Notes: generated from the letters alone by a model not told the origin. A DNA stretch of 64,000 bases from Methylocystis rosea SV97 (GCF_000372845.1 NZ_KB889963.1:1360146-1424145), one strand, 5' to 3'. Counted from the first letter of the stretch, positions 15,586 to 24,030 are shown. Translations and numbers: made by a program.

Positions 15586-17001
15586 TCACACTCTCCGCAT
15601 GCGCGGCTCGGGCGCCTTCGGCGTCAGCGCCAAAGCCGTGATCGCCCAGACCAGCGCGTCGAGACGATCGGGACTTCGCCCCGACGAAAGTCCGTCGGCG
15701 CCGAAATCGCACATCTCGTCTTCGAGCGCCGGAAAGGCGCCGACATGTCTGACGCGGCCCTGTTCGTAAAGCTGCGCGACCGGCGCGGCGCGCAAATATT
15801 TGCCGCGCGTCGCGCGCGCCATCGTCACCGGCGCCGAGGGATCGGCTTCGTTGAGCACGGCGCGCACCATTTCGCCGCCCTGATTGACTTCGGCGACAAG
15901 CGCGTCGGCCGAAAGCCTGTGATAGAGCGCGATCGCCGCGCGCGCCCATTGCGCCGGCCGCGCCGCCGACACTGTCGCGTCGGCGAGAACGTAAAGCGTC
16001 CCTGCCTCTTCAATCCCTGCGGCGACGAGGCCGCAATTGTCGGCGCGTTTGCCCGAACTCGCCGGCGGATCGACGGCGACGACGATGCGCTTCAAGGGCG
16101 GCGCCTCATGGACCCGCGCGCGCTCCAGCATGTCGCGCGTCCACAGCGCATCCTTGCGCTCGTCGAGGATCTCGCCGTCGAGCTCCTGGCGACCCAATCG
16201 CGTGCCGGCATATTGCGCGACGACGCTTTCCAGAAACGACGGCGCAAGATTGGCGGCGTTCTCGCGCGTCAAGGCGCGGGTCACGACGCTCGCCGGATGG
16301 GCGATCAGCTCTTTCAAAAGCGGCAGCGGACGCGGCGTCGTGGTCACCAGCTGACGCGGCCAGTCGCCGAGACGCAGGCCGAATTGCAGCATGTCCCATG
16401 TCTCCCTGGCGTAGCGCCATTTGGCGAGCTCGTCGCACCAGGCGGCGTGAAACTGCGGCCCGCGCAGGCTTTCCGGATCTTCCGCCGAAAACGCCTGCGC
16501 CACGGCGCCCGAGTCCCAGACGACACGCTTTCGCGTCGTCTCCCAGCGTGGCCGCTCGCGCCTTCCATGCACCGCGAGCAATCCTGAGACGCCTTCGACC
16601 ATCACTTCGCGAACGTCAGCCGCCGTCTCGCCGACAAGCGCGATGCGCCCGAGCGGGCGCATTGAAAATTGCGCGCGTCCGAGCGCCAGCGCTTTCACCC
16701 ATTCGGCGCCGGCGCGAGTCTTGCCCGCGCCGCGTCCGCCAAGGATCAGCCATGTGCGCCAAGGCGCGCCGCTCGCGGCCAAATGCGGCGGCCATTGATC
16801 ACGCCGCGCGACGAATTCCCACTCGTCGAGAAGCCGCGCCAGTTCTCGCGCGCTGAAACTTTCGAGCGCCTCATTCAGTCGGCCCTGCGCCGCGCAGGCG
16901 CTCAAGCCGTCGAGCAAGCTCCGCGCGGAGTTCGGCCAATTCACGGGGCGGCGCGTCGCCGCCTCCTTCGCTCGCGTCTCCGACGGATTGGTCGCTGTCA
17001 T
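15586..17001 (-). CDS. Terminase large subunit (GTA gp2-like)
   Basis: The protein has up to 471 residues. Walker A is GGRGAGKTRAG (near residue 88-98) and Walker B FHAAWCDELA, followed by a C-terminal nuclease domain with VAVDPPASSGKRADNCG and RSPDRLDALVWA. It packages host DNA headfully in GTAs. The given start overlaps the small terminase by 131 bases. The true start may be nearer 16880-16930, where only TTG/CTG codons exist in this frame (for example in GLSACAAQG), so the start is uncertain. The order small terminase, large terminase, portal is canonical. Confidence 0.92.
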   Translation of the reverse strand: MTATNPSETRAKEAATRRPVNWPNSARSLLDGLSACAAQGRLNEALESFSARELARLLDEWEFVARRDQWPPHLAASGAPWRTWLILGGRGAGKTRAGAEWVKALALGRAQFSMRPLGRIALVGETAADVREVMVEGVSGLLAVHGRRERPRWETTRKRVVWDSGAVAQAFSAEDPESLRGPQFHAAWCDELAKWRYARETWDMLQFGLRLGDWPRQLVTTTPRPLPLLKELIAHPASVVTRALTRENAANLAPSFLESVVAQYAGTRLGRQELDGEILDERKDALWTRDMLERARVHEAPPLKRIVVAVDPPASSGKRADNCGLVAAGIEEAGTLYVLADATVSAARPAQWARAAIALYHRLSADALVAEVNQGGEMVRAVLNEADPSAPVTMARATRGKYLRAAPVAQLYEQGRVRHVGAFPALEDEMCDFGADGLSSGRSPDRLDALVWAITALALTPKAPEPRMRRV

Positions 17002-17413
17002 CGTCTGCGTCGTTCTTCTTGTCCTCGCTCTCGCGCCGCATGCGCTTCAACTCGGCGAGCGTTTTGACGAGGCTTGCAAGCGTACGTGCGCTCGCCTCGA
17101 TGGTCTTTGGCGCATGTTTGGCGAGCGCTGCTTCGGCGCGGGCGAATTCCTGCTCGACCGCGTCTTCGAGCCGCGCGATGAGTCGCCCCGCGTCGCGCGG
17201 CCTCTTTGCGGCGAGCGCAGCCTCTTGAGGCTTTTTCGGCGCGCAGGCGGAGGCGCGTAGCGGCCAGCCGTGATGTTCGCGAAAGCGGCGGAACTGCCCG
17301 ACGCTCATGCCGAGCAGTTCGAGAATTTCGCCGATGGGCGTGACGCCCGAGTCGTAGAGAAGCTTCGCCTGCGCGATCTTTTCATCGCACGGCGGCGCGG
17401 ATTTGGCTCGCAT
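16871..17413 (-). CDS. Terminase small subunit-like protein (GTA gp1-like)
   Basis: The protein has 180 residues. The N-terminus carries a helix-turn-helix-like segment (KLLYDSGVTPIGEILELLGMSVGQFRRFREHHGW), a long helical middle (ARLEDAVEQEFARAEAALAKHA, SARTLASLVKTLAELKRM) and an acidic tail (KKNDADDDSDQS). This matches the gp1 small terminase of GTAs, which recognises DNA weakly. It is the first gene of the cluster; upstream are only palindromic repeats. Confidence 0.8.
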   Translation of the reverse strand: MRAKSAPPCDEKIAQAKLLYDSGVTPIGEILELLGMSVGQFRRFREHHGWPLRASACAPKKPQEAALAAKRPRDAGRLIARLEDAVEQEFARAEAALAKHAPKTIEASARTLASLVKTLAELKRMRRESEDKKNDADDDSDQSVGDASEGGGDAPPRELAELRAELARRLERLRGAGPTE

Positions 17414-17473
17414 CTGCGAGTCTCCGAAAGGTTGGCGACTTATCGGGTTGCACCGCTAAAGCAGTGGGGCTTT

Positions 17474-17577
17474 GTCATTCCCGACAGGCCGCAGGCCTGA
17501 TCGGGAATCCAGAGTCGCAACGATCGTGTTTGACTTTGCCCTGGATTCCCGATCGCGCTCCGCGCGTCGGGAATGAC
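17474..17577. repeat. Dispersed palindromic repeat, copy A
   Basis: A 104-bp element bounded by GTCATTCCCGAC and its inverse GTCGGGAATGAC, with internal AGGCCGCAGGCCTGATCGGG and CCCGATCGCGCTCCGCGCG arms. It lies just upstream of the GTA cluster. Sequence differs slightly from copies B and C. Confidence 0.85.
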
Positions 17578-17655
17578 AGCCGGGGAACGAATTGAGCGAG
17601 ATGTTCACTTTTTGAAAAGCTCTATATTGCTCTTCAATAGTGGCCGCTGCGCAGT

Positions 17656-17760
17656 GTCATTCCCGACAGGCCGAAGGCCTGATCGGGAATCCAGAGTCAC
17701 ACCAATCATGCTTGATCTTGCCCCTGGATTCCCGATCGCGCTTCGCGCGTCGGGAATGAC
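17656..17760. repeat. Dispersed palindromic repeat, copy B
   Basis: A 105-bp element, same ends as copy A. It is identical to copy C at 18085 apart from one C, including the unpaired centre (CACACCAATCATGCTTGATC). It ends 19 bases before the GIY-YIG gene. Near-identity of B and C, with A and D diverged, suggests a recent duplication or co-movement with the gene. Confidence 0.88.
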
Positions 17761-17779
17761 AGCAGTGGAAGCATCGAAG

Positions 17780-18073
17780 ATGGAGAAGACCTTTTTTGTC
17801 TATATCCTCGCGAGTGCGCGAAACGGCACTCTTTACGCCGGCGTGACCAATGATTTAGCCAGGCGCATTCACGAGCATAAAACGAAACAGGTCCCCGGTT
17901 TCACGTCGCGATACAATGTCCACATGCTCGTCTGGTACGAAACCTACGGCGATGTGAACGAAGCCATTGCGCGCGAGAAGCAGCTGAAGAAATGGGAGAG
18001 ACGCTGGAAGCTCGAGTTAATCGAGACCCTTAATCCCGAATGGAAGGACCTCTATTTCGACCTTAATAATTAA
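17780..18073 (+). CDS. GIY-YIG nuclease superfamily protein (YhbQ/UPF0213-like)
   Basis: The protein has 97 residues from MEKTFFVYILASARNGTLYAG. The GIY-YIG core appears as VYILAS and LYAGVTND, with the catalytic Arg in LARRIHEHK and the following AIAREKQLKKWERRWKLELIE motif typical of this single-domain family. The catalytic Glu position cannot be fixed by eye. The frame is open further upstream but that part is the translated repeat. The gene sits exactly between two near-identical palindromic repeats, which is unusual and suggests the nuclease and the repeats move or persist together. Confidence 0.85.
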   Translation: MEKTFFVYILASARNGTLYAGVTNDLARRIHEHKTKQVPGFTSRYNVHMLVWYETYGDVNEAIAREKQLKKWERRWKLELIETLNPEWKDLYFDLNN

Positions 18074-18084
18074 TCGTCGGGCGT

Positions 18085-18188
18085 GTCATTCCGACAGGCC
18101 GAAGGCCTGATCGGGAATCCAGAGTCACACCAATCATGCTTGATCTTGCCCCTGGATTCCCGATCGCGCTTCGCGCGTCGGGAATGAC
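18085..18188. repeat. Dispersed palindromic repeat, copy C
   Basis: A 104-bp element 11 bases after the GIY-YIG stop, in direct orientation with copy B and differing from it by the loss of one C near the start (GTCATTCCGACAGG). Both outer arms and the central AGAGTCACACCAATC segment are conserved. Confidence 0.88.
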
Positions 18189-18243
18189 AATGTGGAAGCT
18201 CTCGCCCACGTCGGGTGAGAGGCGCGGTCCTTTCCCGCGCTCC

Positions 18244-18291
18244 AAAAAAATCCCCTCGGCTCAAGACGCAAGCGTCTCGAAGCGCGAGGGG
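18244..18291 (-). terminator. Rho-independent terminator on the minus strand
   Basis: On the minus strand CCCCTCG pairs with CGAGGGG around an inner AGACGC/GCGTCT hairpin and is followed by ATTTTTTT. It lies about 160 bp after the YcgN-like gene and probably ends that transcript. The rest of 18189-18448 shows only a second GC-rich inverted repeat (about 18293-18340) and no gene I can support. Confidence 0.7.
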
Positions 18292-18448
18292 CCAGGCGGG
18301 CGCGGGGGAACGGGAGGAGAGGACGCCCGCGCCGGTAAAGTCGTTCGCGCCGCTCAAGCGCAATTTTGGAGCATGGCGTTTTTCTATAGGATCATCGTCC
18401 GGCTGTCAAGGAATAAATACCTACAGACAGAAAAATCTCAGGCGCCCG

Positions 18449-19066
18449 TCACCACCGCGCCTTCTTCGGCCAGCGCTTTGGCCACAGCCTGATGAAGTCC
18501 GGGAGATCGTCGGTTTCGACGTCGTCCTCGCCGGCCTCGATCCGCCCTTGAGCCGACACGCCGGCGCGCGCGACGCTTTCCGCATCGCCGGAGATCAGCG
18601 GATGCCAGGGCGGCAGCGGCTTGCCCTGATGCCGCAGGACATAGGCGCAGGTCGGCGGCAGCCAGGTAATATCCGCAAGCTTCTCCAGCGTGAGACGCAC
18701 GCAGTCCGGGACGTAGCGGCGTCGCCGCGGATAGTCGCCGCAGCGGCAGCTCTGCTGGTCCAGCAATTTGCAGGCGACGCTCGTGTGATAGATCGCGCCC
18801 GTGTCCTCGTCTTCGAGCTTCACCAGACAGCAGCGGCCGCAGCCGTCGCAGAGCTGTTCCCACTCGGCGCGGGTGAGGTCCGAAAGCGGCTGTTCCCAGA
18901 ACGGCGCCTCGGTCTGCGCGGTCCCTTCCTGGCGGCGCTGCGAAAAACTGGAGAGAGGTTTTTCGGCGCGCTCCAGACTTTTGGACCCCGTCCCGTTCTT
19001 CGGAGTCCCGCGGTTCCAGCCGCCTGCAGCGTGATCTGGGGCATTTTCGCCTTTTTTTAACGCCAT
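18449..19066 (-). CDS. YcgN family cysteine-cluster protein
   Basis: The protein has 205 residues from MALKKGENAP. A longer frame starts at 19105; the ribosome site of either start is poor. The family mark is CDGCGRCCLVKLEDE, then TSVACKLLD and CRCGDYPRRR-x-x-VPDC, a UPF0260 zinc/iron-sulfur-like Cys cluster. A disordered, basic and Gln/Ser-rich N-terminal extension precedes the domain. Biochemical role unknown for the family. Confidence 0.85.
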   Translation of the reverse strand: MALKKGENAPDHAAGGWNRGTPKNGTGSKSLERAEKPLSSFSQRRQEGTAQTEAPFWEQPLSDLTRAEWEQLCDGCGRCCLVKLEDEDTGAIYHTSVACKLLDQQSCRCGDYPRRRRYVPDCVRLTLEKLADITWLPPTCAYVLRHQGKPLPPWHPLISGDAESVARAGVSAQGRIEAGEDDVETDDLPDFIRLWPKRWPKKARW

Positions 19067-19207
19067 CCTTCTCTTTCGGCTTGCGCTTTGCGCGACAGAA
19101 ACCATAACGCAGTGTGGGTCGCGCGGACTGTCGTCAAGATGGTTTAAAAAGTGTTAAAGTCCAAGCAGCGCCGGTAAGTTTTGCCGGCCGCGGGAGGCAT
19201 TTGAGCT

Positions 19208-21442
19208 GTGTTGGAGCGTTTCCAGGCTTCTGCTTTCGCCAAGCGCTTGCGGCGCATCCTGCTCGCGATCGATGCGCGCATCGATTCCGCCATGTACCAG
19301 AGTGGCCGGCGCGCCCGCGAACTCTATGAGGATTTTTCGACCTTCATGGAGCGGTTCCATGTCTCCGGCCTTGCCCGGGTCGGCGTGGAGCTCTCCTGCG
19401 AGGCGCTGACTCTTGGTCTGGGCGCCGGCATCGTCGCCATGGCGCTCGCGTCCTCGGCCTTCCAGATGACCAGTGACGAGAACTGGCTTAAGCAGACCGA
19501 TCTCGCGGTCACCTTCCTCGATCGCTACGGCGCGGAAGTCGGCCAGCGCGGCATCAAGCATGACGACGCCGTGCCGCTCGATCAATATCCCGATTATCTT
19601 ATCAAGGCGGTGCTGGCGACGGAAGACCGCCGCTTCTACGAACATTTCGGCATCGACGTGATCGGCACGCTGCGGGCGCTCACCGTCAACGCCCGGTCAT
19701 CGGGCGTGGTGCAAGGCGGCTCCTCCATCAGCCAGCAGCTCGCCAAGAATCTTTTCCTGTCGAATGAGCGCACCATCACCCGCAAGATCAATGAGGCCTT
19801 TCTCGCGCTGTGGCTCGAGCACCATCTGACCAAGCGGGAAATCCTCAAGCTCTATCTCGATCGCGTCTATATGGGCGGCGGCGCTTTCGGCATTCAGGCG
19901 GCGGCCGAATTCTATTTCGGCAAGTCGGTCAAAGACGTCACGCTCTCCGAGGCGGCGATGCTCGCGGGCCTCTTCAAGGCGCCGACCAAATATGCGCCGC
20001 ACGTCAATCTGCCGGCGGCGCGCGCGCGCGCCAATGACGTCTTGAACAATCTGGTCGACTCCGGCTTCATGACCGATAGCCAGATCATCGCGGCGCAGCG
20101 CAGTCCGGCGACGCCGATCGACCGCGCCCGCGAGACGAGCCCCGACTGGTATCTCGATTACGCCTATGGCGAAATCCGCAAGTTCGCGCAGGAAGGCAAA
20201 CTCGGCGACAACCGTGTGCTCAGCGTGCGCACCACGCTCGATTCCAATGTCCAGAAGCGCGCCGAAGACGTCATCGAAACCAATCTGCGCGAGCAGGGCC
20301 GCAGCTTCCATGTCAAGCAGAGCGCCGCGGTCGTCATGGAGCCCGACGGCGCCGTGCGCGCCATCGTCGGCGGACGGGATTATGGCGCCAGCCAGTTCAA
20401 TCGCGCGACCGACGCCGCACGCCAGCCGGGCTCCTCCTTCAAGCCCTACGTCTATCTCACCGCGCTGATGACCGGCCGTTTCAAGCCGACGACCATCGTC
20501 ACCGACCGGCCGACCTGCATCGGCAATTACTGCGTCCATAACTACAGCGGCGGCTATGCCGGCTCCATGCCGCTCGCCATGGCCCTGGCGAAATCCTTGA
20601 ACACGGTCGCCATTCAACTGTCGCAGGCGATCGGCAAGGGCGATTCGCGCATCGGCCGCGCCAAAATTATTGAAACCTGCCGGCGGCTCGGCATCACCAC
20701 GCCGCTCGAGGACACGCCCTCGCTTCCGGTCGGACAGAGCGACGTGATCCTGCTCGAACATTCGGCGGGCTATGGGGCTTTCGTCAACGGCGGCAAAAAG
20801 GTCACGCCTTACGCCGCCGTCGAGATCCGCAATCGTCAGGGCGATCTGCTCTATCGCCACGACCGCGACGCGCCGCCGCAAGCGCAGGCGGTGCCGCTCG
20901 ACAAGGTCGTCGAACTCGCCGGCATGATGAAGAAGGTCGTCGAGGAAGGCACCGGCAAGCGCGCGCAGCTCGGCGAGGGCATCGACGTCATCGGCAAGAC
21001 CGGCACCACAAATGGCTATAAGGACGCCTGGTTCTGCGGCTATTCAGGAACGATGGGCGGCTGCGTGTGGTACGGCAATGACGACAACGCCCCGATGAAC
21101 AACATGACCGGCGGCACGCTGCCGGCAGGCACCTGGCACGACATCATGGCCTATGCGCATCAGGGCGCGATCCTGAAGCCCATTGTCGGCTTGAAGCCGG
21201 ATCCCAAGGGCGCGACCGCCGCCGTGAACGCCAATGTCGTCAAGCCGCTCGAACTTGGCGCGCCGCAGCGTCCCGCGACCCTGTCCAAGGGCGCGATGCA
21301 GGCGCTGGAATCGCTTCAAACGAAGATCAAAGCGGTCGGCGGCGACAAGCAGAGCGCGCTCGAAGCGCCTGACCCGGCCGCATCCGACGCTGTGCGGCGC
21401 GAGGCGCAGCGCGCGAGCGGCGCCGACGGCGTCATCCGTTAA
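19208..21442 (+). CDS. Class A penicillin-binding protein (PBP1A type)
   Basis: The protein has 744 residues and starts at GTG. It polymerises and cross-links peptidoglycan at the inner membrane. A cytoplasmic tail precedes a membrane helix at about 67-85. The glycosyltransferase (GT51) domain has catalytic Glu139 in ATEDRRFYEHFGID and the GGSSISQQLAKN motif at 170-181. The transpeptidase has Ser409 in SSFK, SLN at 463-465 and KTGT at 597-600. The C-terminal 80 residues are low-complexity Ala-rich. Followed at 17 bases by the DUF1214 gene. Confidence 0.94.
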   Translation: MLERFQASAFAKRLRRILLAIDARIDSAMYQSGRRARELYEDFSTFMERFHVSGLARVGVELSCEALTLGLGAGIVAMALASSAFQMTSDENWLKQTDLAVTFLDRYGAEVGQRGIKHDDAVPLDQYPDYLIKAVLATEDRRFYEHFGIDVIGTLRALTVNARSSGVVQGGSSISQQLAKNLFLSNERTITRKINEAFLALWLEHHLTKREILKLYLDRVYMGGGAFGIQAAAEFYFGKSVKDVTLSEAAMLAGLFKAPTKYAPHVNLPAARARANDVLNNLVDSGFMTDSQIIAAQRSPATPIDRARETSPDWYLDYAYGEIRKFAQEGKLGDNRVLSVRTTLDSNVQKRAEDVIETNLREQGRSFHVKQSAAVVMEPDGAVRAIVGGRDYGASQFNRATDAARQPGSSFKPYVYLTALMTGRFKPTTIVTDRPTCIGNYCVHNYSGGYAGSMPLAMALAKSLNTVAIQLSQAIGKGDSRIGRAKIIETCRRLGITTPLEDTPSLPVGQSDVILLEHSAGYGAFVNGGKKVTPYAAVEIRNRQGDLLYRHDRDAPPQAQAVPLDKVVELAGMMKKVVEEGTGKRAQLGEGIDVIGKTGTTNGYKDAWFCGYSGTMGGCVWYGNDDNAPMNNMTGGTLPAGTWHDIMAYAHQGAILKPIVGLKPDPKGATAAVNANVVKPLELGAPQRPATLSKGAMQALESLQTKIKAVGGDKQSALEAPDPAASDAVRREAQRASGADGVIR

Positions 21443-21459
21443 GCGGCGGGAGCGCACCC

Positions 21460-22050
21460 TTGGACCTCAAGCCTTACGCAAATTATCTGCGCGCCGCCTC
21501 GGCGATGATCGCCGGCGTCGGCATCGGCCTGTTTGCGACCATCCTGTCGCTCAACGCCGGCTATGGCTTCAATTCATTGCGCGCCGGGCCGTGGACCGCC
21601 TGGCCGCATATCGGCGGCGCCGATATCGACCCTTATGCGCGGGCGGTCATCTCGCGTTCTGGAGAAGCGCCGCTCGGCCGCGATCAGGGACTGGCCTTCA
21701 TCGCGCGCGCCGACTCCAATGGCGCGCCGCTGAGCGCCGAATGCGAATATCGGATTATCGATCCCTTGCCCGCCGCGCGCTTCTGGACGATCGCGCTGGC
21801 GAACCCCCACGGCCGGCTCCTCGCCAATCCCACCGAGCGCTACGGCTATTCCTCGGTCGACGTTCTGCGCAAGGAGGGCGGCGCCTTTGAGATCGACGTC
21901 GCGCGCGAGGCGCGGCCCGGCAATTGGCTGTCGCCGGGCGCCGCGAAAGACTTTGTCGTCATGCTGCGGCTCTATGATACGCCGCTCGACATCGAGTCGG
22001 CTCCAGATCCAGATTCCTTTCCAAAAATTGTGAAACTCGGATGCGCCTGA
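21460..22050 (+). CDS. DUF1214 domain protein
   Basis: The protein has 196 residues with a TTG start. A membrane helix at about 13-33 (SAMIAGVGIGLFATILSLNAG) anchors a periplasmic DUF1214 domain (YARAVISRSGEAPLGRDQGLAFIA, RFWTIALANPHGRLLANP, GNWLSPG). In this family DUF1214 and DUF1254 proteins occur as pairs; here the partner starts inside its 3' end. Role unknown; envelope location inferred. Position after a penicillin-binding protein suggests one transcript. Confidence 0.85.
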   Translation: MDLKPYANYLRAASAMIAGVGIGLFATILSLNAGYGFNSLRAGPWTAWPHIGGADIDPYARAVISRSGEAPLGRDQGLAFIARADSNGAPLSAECEYRIIDPLPAARFWTIALANPHGRLLANPTERYGYSSVDVLRKEGGAFEIDVAREARPGNWLSPGAAKDFVVMLRLYDTPLDIESAPDPDSFPKIVKLGCA

Positions 22051-22643
22051 ACATTCCCGATCGCTATCTCGACCTTTTGCCGTGGCTGTTCGCGACGCTG
22101 CTTGTCGCGGGGATCGTGCATATCGTTTCGGTGCTGCTGATGCCGACCTTGGCGCCGAACGACGCGCTCGCGCGACTCGCGTCCTATGTGAAGAGCGCCG
22201 CGCCGGCGGAAGGCCTGGTGATGTTGCCGCAAATGGCGCCCGGCGCCGAAACGCTGCCCTTCGAGGACCCGGCCTTCGCGGAGGCGGTCTGCGTCTATGA
22301 TCTCGCCAAGGGTCCGCTGCGGGTCAAGACGAGCGTCGACGGCGAGGATTTTCTCGGGCTCTCATTTCACGGCGTCGCCGGACGCATCTATCATTCCATG
22401 ACCGATCGTTCGGCGATCAAGGGCAAGATCGACATCGTCGTCGGCGACGCGCGCCAGATCGACGCGCTGACGAGCGCCGATGAGGGCGACGCGCCGCCGC
22501 CGCAGGAAGTGCGGCTCACGGCGCCGGCGAAGCGCGGCTTCATTCTGATACGCTCCTTGGCCAAGCGCGCCTCCGATCAGGAGCGGGCGCGCAGCCGGTT
22601 GAGCGCGATCAGCTGCCAGCGTTTCGACCTGCCGCAGGGGTAG
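22041..22643 (+). CDS. DUF1254 domain protein, partner of the DUF1214 gene
   Basis: The protein has 200 residues. An N-terminal helix (LPWLFATLLVAGIVHIVSVLLM) is followed by the DUF1254 region (EDPAFAEAVCVYDLAKGPLRVK, LGLSFHGVAGRIYHSMTDR). It overlaps the DUF1214 gene by 10 bases, as is usual for this couple in Hyphomicrobiales. Function unknown; likely a membrane-anchored periplasmic protein. Confidence 0.85.
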   Translation: MRLNIPDRYLDLLPWLFATLLVAGIVHIVSVLLMPTLAPNDALARLASYVKSAAPAEGLVMLPQMAPGAETLPFEDPAFAEAVCVYDLAKGPLRVKTSVDGEDFLGLSFHGVAGRIYHSMTDRSAIKGKIDIVVGDARQIDALTSADEGDAPPPQEVRLTAPAKRGFILIRSLAKRASDQERARSRLSAISCQRFDLPQG

Positions 22644-22669
22644 CGCGGTTTCCCGCCCAAAGCGGTTTA

Positions 22670-22694
22670 TTGGCGACCGGCTTTCGGTCGCCAA
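22670..22694. terminator. Hairpin between convergent genes
   Basis: TTGGCGACCG and CGGTCGCCAA form a perfect 10-bp stem with a GCTTT loop between two convergent genes. There is no strong T-run on either side, so it is a candidate bidirectional terminator or mRNA end stabiliser rather than a classical terminator. Confidence 0.55.
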
Positions 22695-22710
22695 CCCTAA
22701 AGACGCGCCG

Positions 22711-23244
22711 TCAGGCGGGCATCCGTTTATCGTATTCCTTCTGCAGCTGGCTCCAGCCTTCCCAGAATGGCGCCGGCTTCCTGCCTGTCGCTCGGGCGAC
22801 CAGGATGTCGAGGTGCATGTGCCAGCCGGCGCCGACCTTCAACAGTGTTGCGCGGTCGGGCAGACGTCGATGGATCACGGTCAGCAACACATGATCGCCC
22901 CTTGGCTCGAGCTCGAAAGAAACGTCGCCGCTGCCTTGCCATGCGAAGGCAAGTTTGCGGGGCGGATCGACCTCGGTGATGCGGCTTTGCATCCGGTGCT
23001 CGTCGCCAAAGCCGGTTGGCCGCTGGCCAGGCGGATCGGTCAGTTCGTCGTTGCGCCAGACGAACTCGAAGGGCGCGCCGACCTTCATCTCCATCGGCCC
23101 CGCCGCCAGCCATTTGCGGCGCAGTTCGCTCTCCGTGAGATAGGCCCATACGCGCTCTATGGGGCCGGGGAGAAGGCGCTCGATCGTCAAGGTGGCGGGT
23201 TCGGTAAGCGCGCCAAAAGCATTTGGCGTTGCAAGATCGGTCAT
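22711..23244 (-). CDS. SRPBCC (AHSA1-like) domain protein
   Basis: The protein has 177 residues from MTDLATPNAFG. It has the AHSA1/START-like pattern: LTIERLLPGPIERVWAYLTESELRRKWLA, GAPFEFVWRNDEL, PRKLAFAWQGSGDVSFEL and LLKVGAGWHMHLDIL. It is the second gene of an ArsR-led pair with a 4-base overlap, a common arrangement in which the ligand-binding SRPBCC protein and the repressor are coexpressed. Ligand unknown. Confidence 0.88.
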   Translation of the reverse strand: MTDLATPNAFGALTEPATLTIERLLPGPIERVWAYLTESELRRKWLAAGPMEMKVGAPFEFVWRNDELTDPPGQRPTGFGDEHRMQSRITEVDPPRKLAFAWQGSGDVSFELEPRGDHVLLTVIHRRLPDRATLLKVGAGWHMHLDILVARATGRKPAPFWEGWSQLQKEYDKRMPA

Positions 23245-23606
23245 GAGTCGTCTCCTTTGCAGGCGTCGGAACGGCGTGTGTCCTCCGTCAGGAGGAGGCC
23301 TTCGAGCGCATCCAGACGGTCTGTCCAAAAGCGCGCGTAGAAATTCAGCCACTCGTGGGCGCTGGCGAGCGGACCAGGAGCGAGGCGGCAGATATGGGCG
23401 CGGCCGCGCACTTCGCGCCGGATCAGCCCTGCATTCTCAAGCGCCTTGACGTGCTTCGAGGCGGCCGCGAGCGACATCGCGAAAGGTTCCGCAAGCTGGC
23501 CGACGGTTCGTTCGCTCTTGGCGAGATCGCGAAGCATCCGCCGGCGCGTGGCGTCGCCGAGCGCGTGAAAGACGGCGTCGAGTTGAGGCGCTTCTAATTC
23601 AATCAT
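23241..23606 (-). CDS. ArsR family repressor
   Basis: The protein has 121 residues with the winged-helix signature FHALGDATRRRMLRDLAKSERTVGQLAEPFAMSLAAASKHVKALENAGLI. It lacks the CVC metal site of ArsR/CadC, so it probably senses something other than arsenic. A palindrome covers its start codon and a second lies 35 bases upstream, consistent with self-repression. Neighbour: SRPBCC gene, translationally coupled. Confidence 0.9.
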   Translation of the reverse strand: MIELEAPQLDAVFHALGDATRRRMLRDLAKSERTVGQLAEPFAMSLAAASKHVKALENAGLIRREVRGRAHICRLAPGPLASAHEWLNFYARFWTDRLDALEGLLLTEDTRRSDACKGDDS

Positions 23607-23652
23607 ATGGTTGAATATATCGGCTCATCCGGGAATGTCAACCAATTGGTTG
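23600..23652 (-). promoter_or_regulatory. Two palindromic operator candidates for the ArsR repressor
   Basis: CAACCAATTGGTTG at 23639-23652 is a perfect 14-bp palindrome. CAATCATATGGTTG at 23600-23613 is an imperfect copy that spans the ATG. Both are centred on the arsR promoter region, 39 bp apart, which suits two repressor dimers on almost the same face of the helix. Operator function is inferred. Confidence 0.6.
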
Positions 23653-23855
23653 AATGACTGATTATGGGCGCTTTTCAATTGCTTTGTTCGTTTTTCGATG
23701 GCGGGCGCCATATTAACGCTCAATCGTACGGACATCGTTATGCTCGACGCTTGAGAGCCGGCTTCGACGCAAAGCCCATTTCATTCGGGCGTCGGTTCTT
23801 GCACGGATGGACGCGATGTTTTTTTGCGTGTGGCAATGACGACTCAGATTGCCGT

Positions 23856-23990
23856 GTCATTCCCGACAGGCCGAAGGCCTGATCGGGAATCCAGGGCAAC
23901 GCCATGCACGATTGGTTTTTTCTGGATTCCCGATCGCGCTTCGCGCGTCGGGAATGACAGCGCGCAGAGGCTCTGCGCGTCGGGAATGAC
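23856..23990. repeat. Dispersed palindromic repeat, copy D, with a partial second arm
   Basis: Bases 23856-23958 are another copy of the about 104-bp repeat, with a diverged centre (CACGATTGGTTTTTTC). An extra arm GCGCGTCGGGAATGAC follows at 23975-23990. The stretch 23653-24030 contains this repeat and no gene I can support; short open frames across it are translated repeat. Confidence 0.85.
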
Positions 23991-24030
23991 ATCAGGCGAG
24001 GCTTGCATTTAACGGCGCGACAGGCGCGCG

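Noticed and set aside
1-17413. Reading the cluster as an ordinary prophage
   Set aside because: No integrase, excisionase, repressor, replication, holin or endolysin gene is visible, and the gene order and families are those of RcGTA. The left end is not visible, so an attachment site there cannot be fully excluded.
18189-18448. A gene between the third repeat and the YcgN-like gene
   Set aside because: Only a minus-strand terminator and a second GC-rich inverted repeat are visible; no open frame has a ribosome site or recognisable protein.
23653-24030. Short open frames on both strands around 23664-23992
   Set aside because: They are translations of the palindromic repeat and its flanks, with no ribosome site or family.
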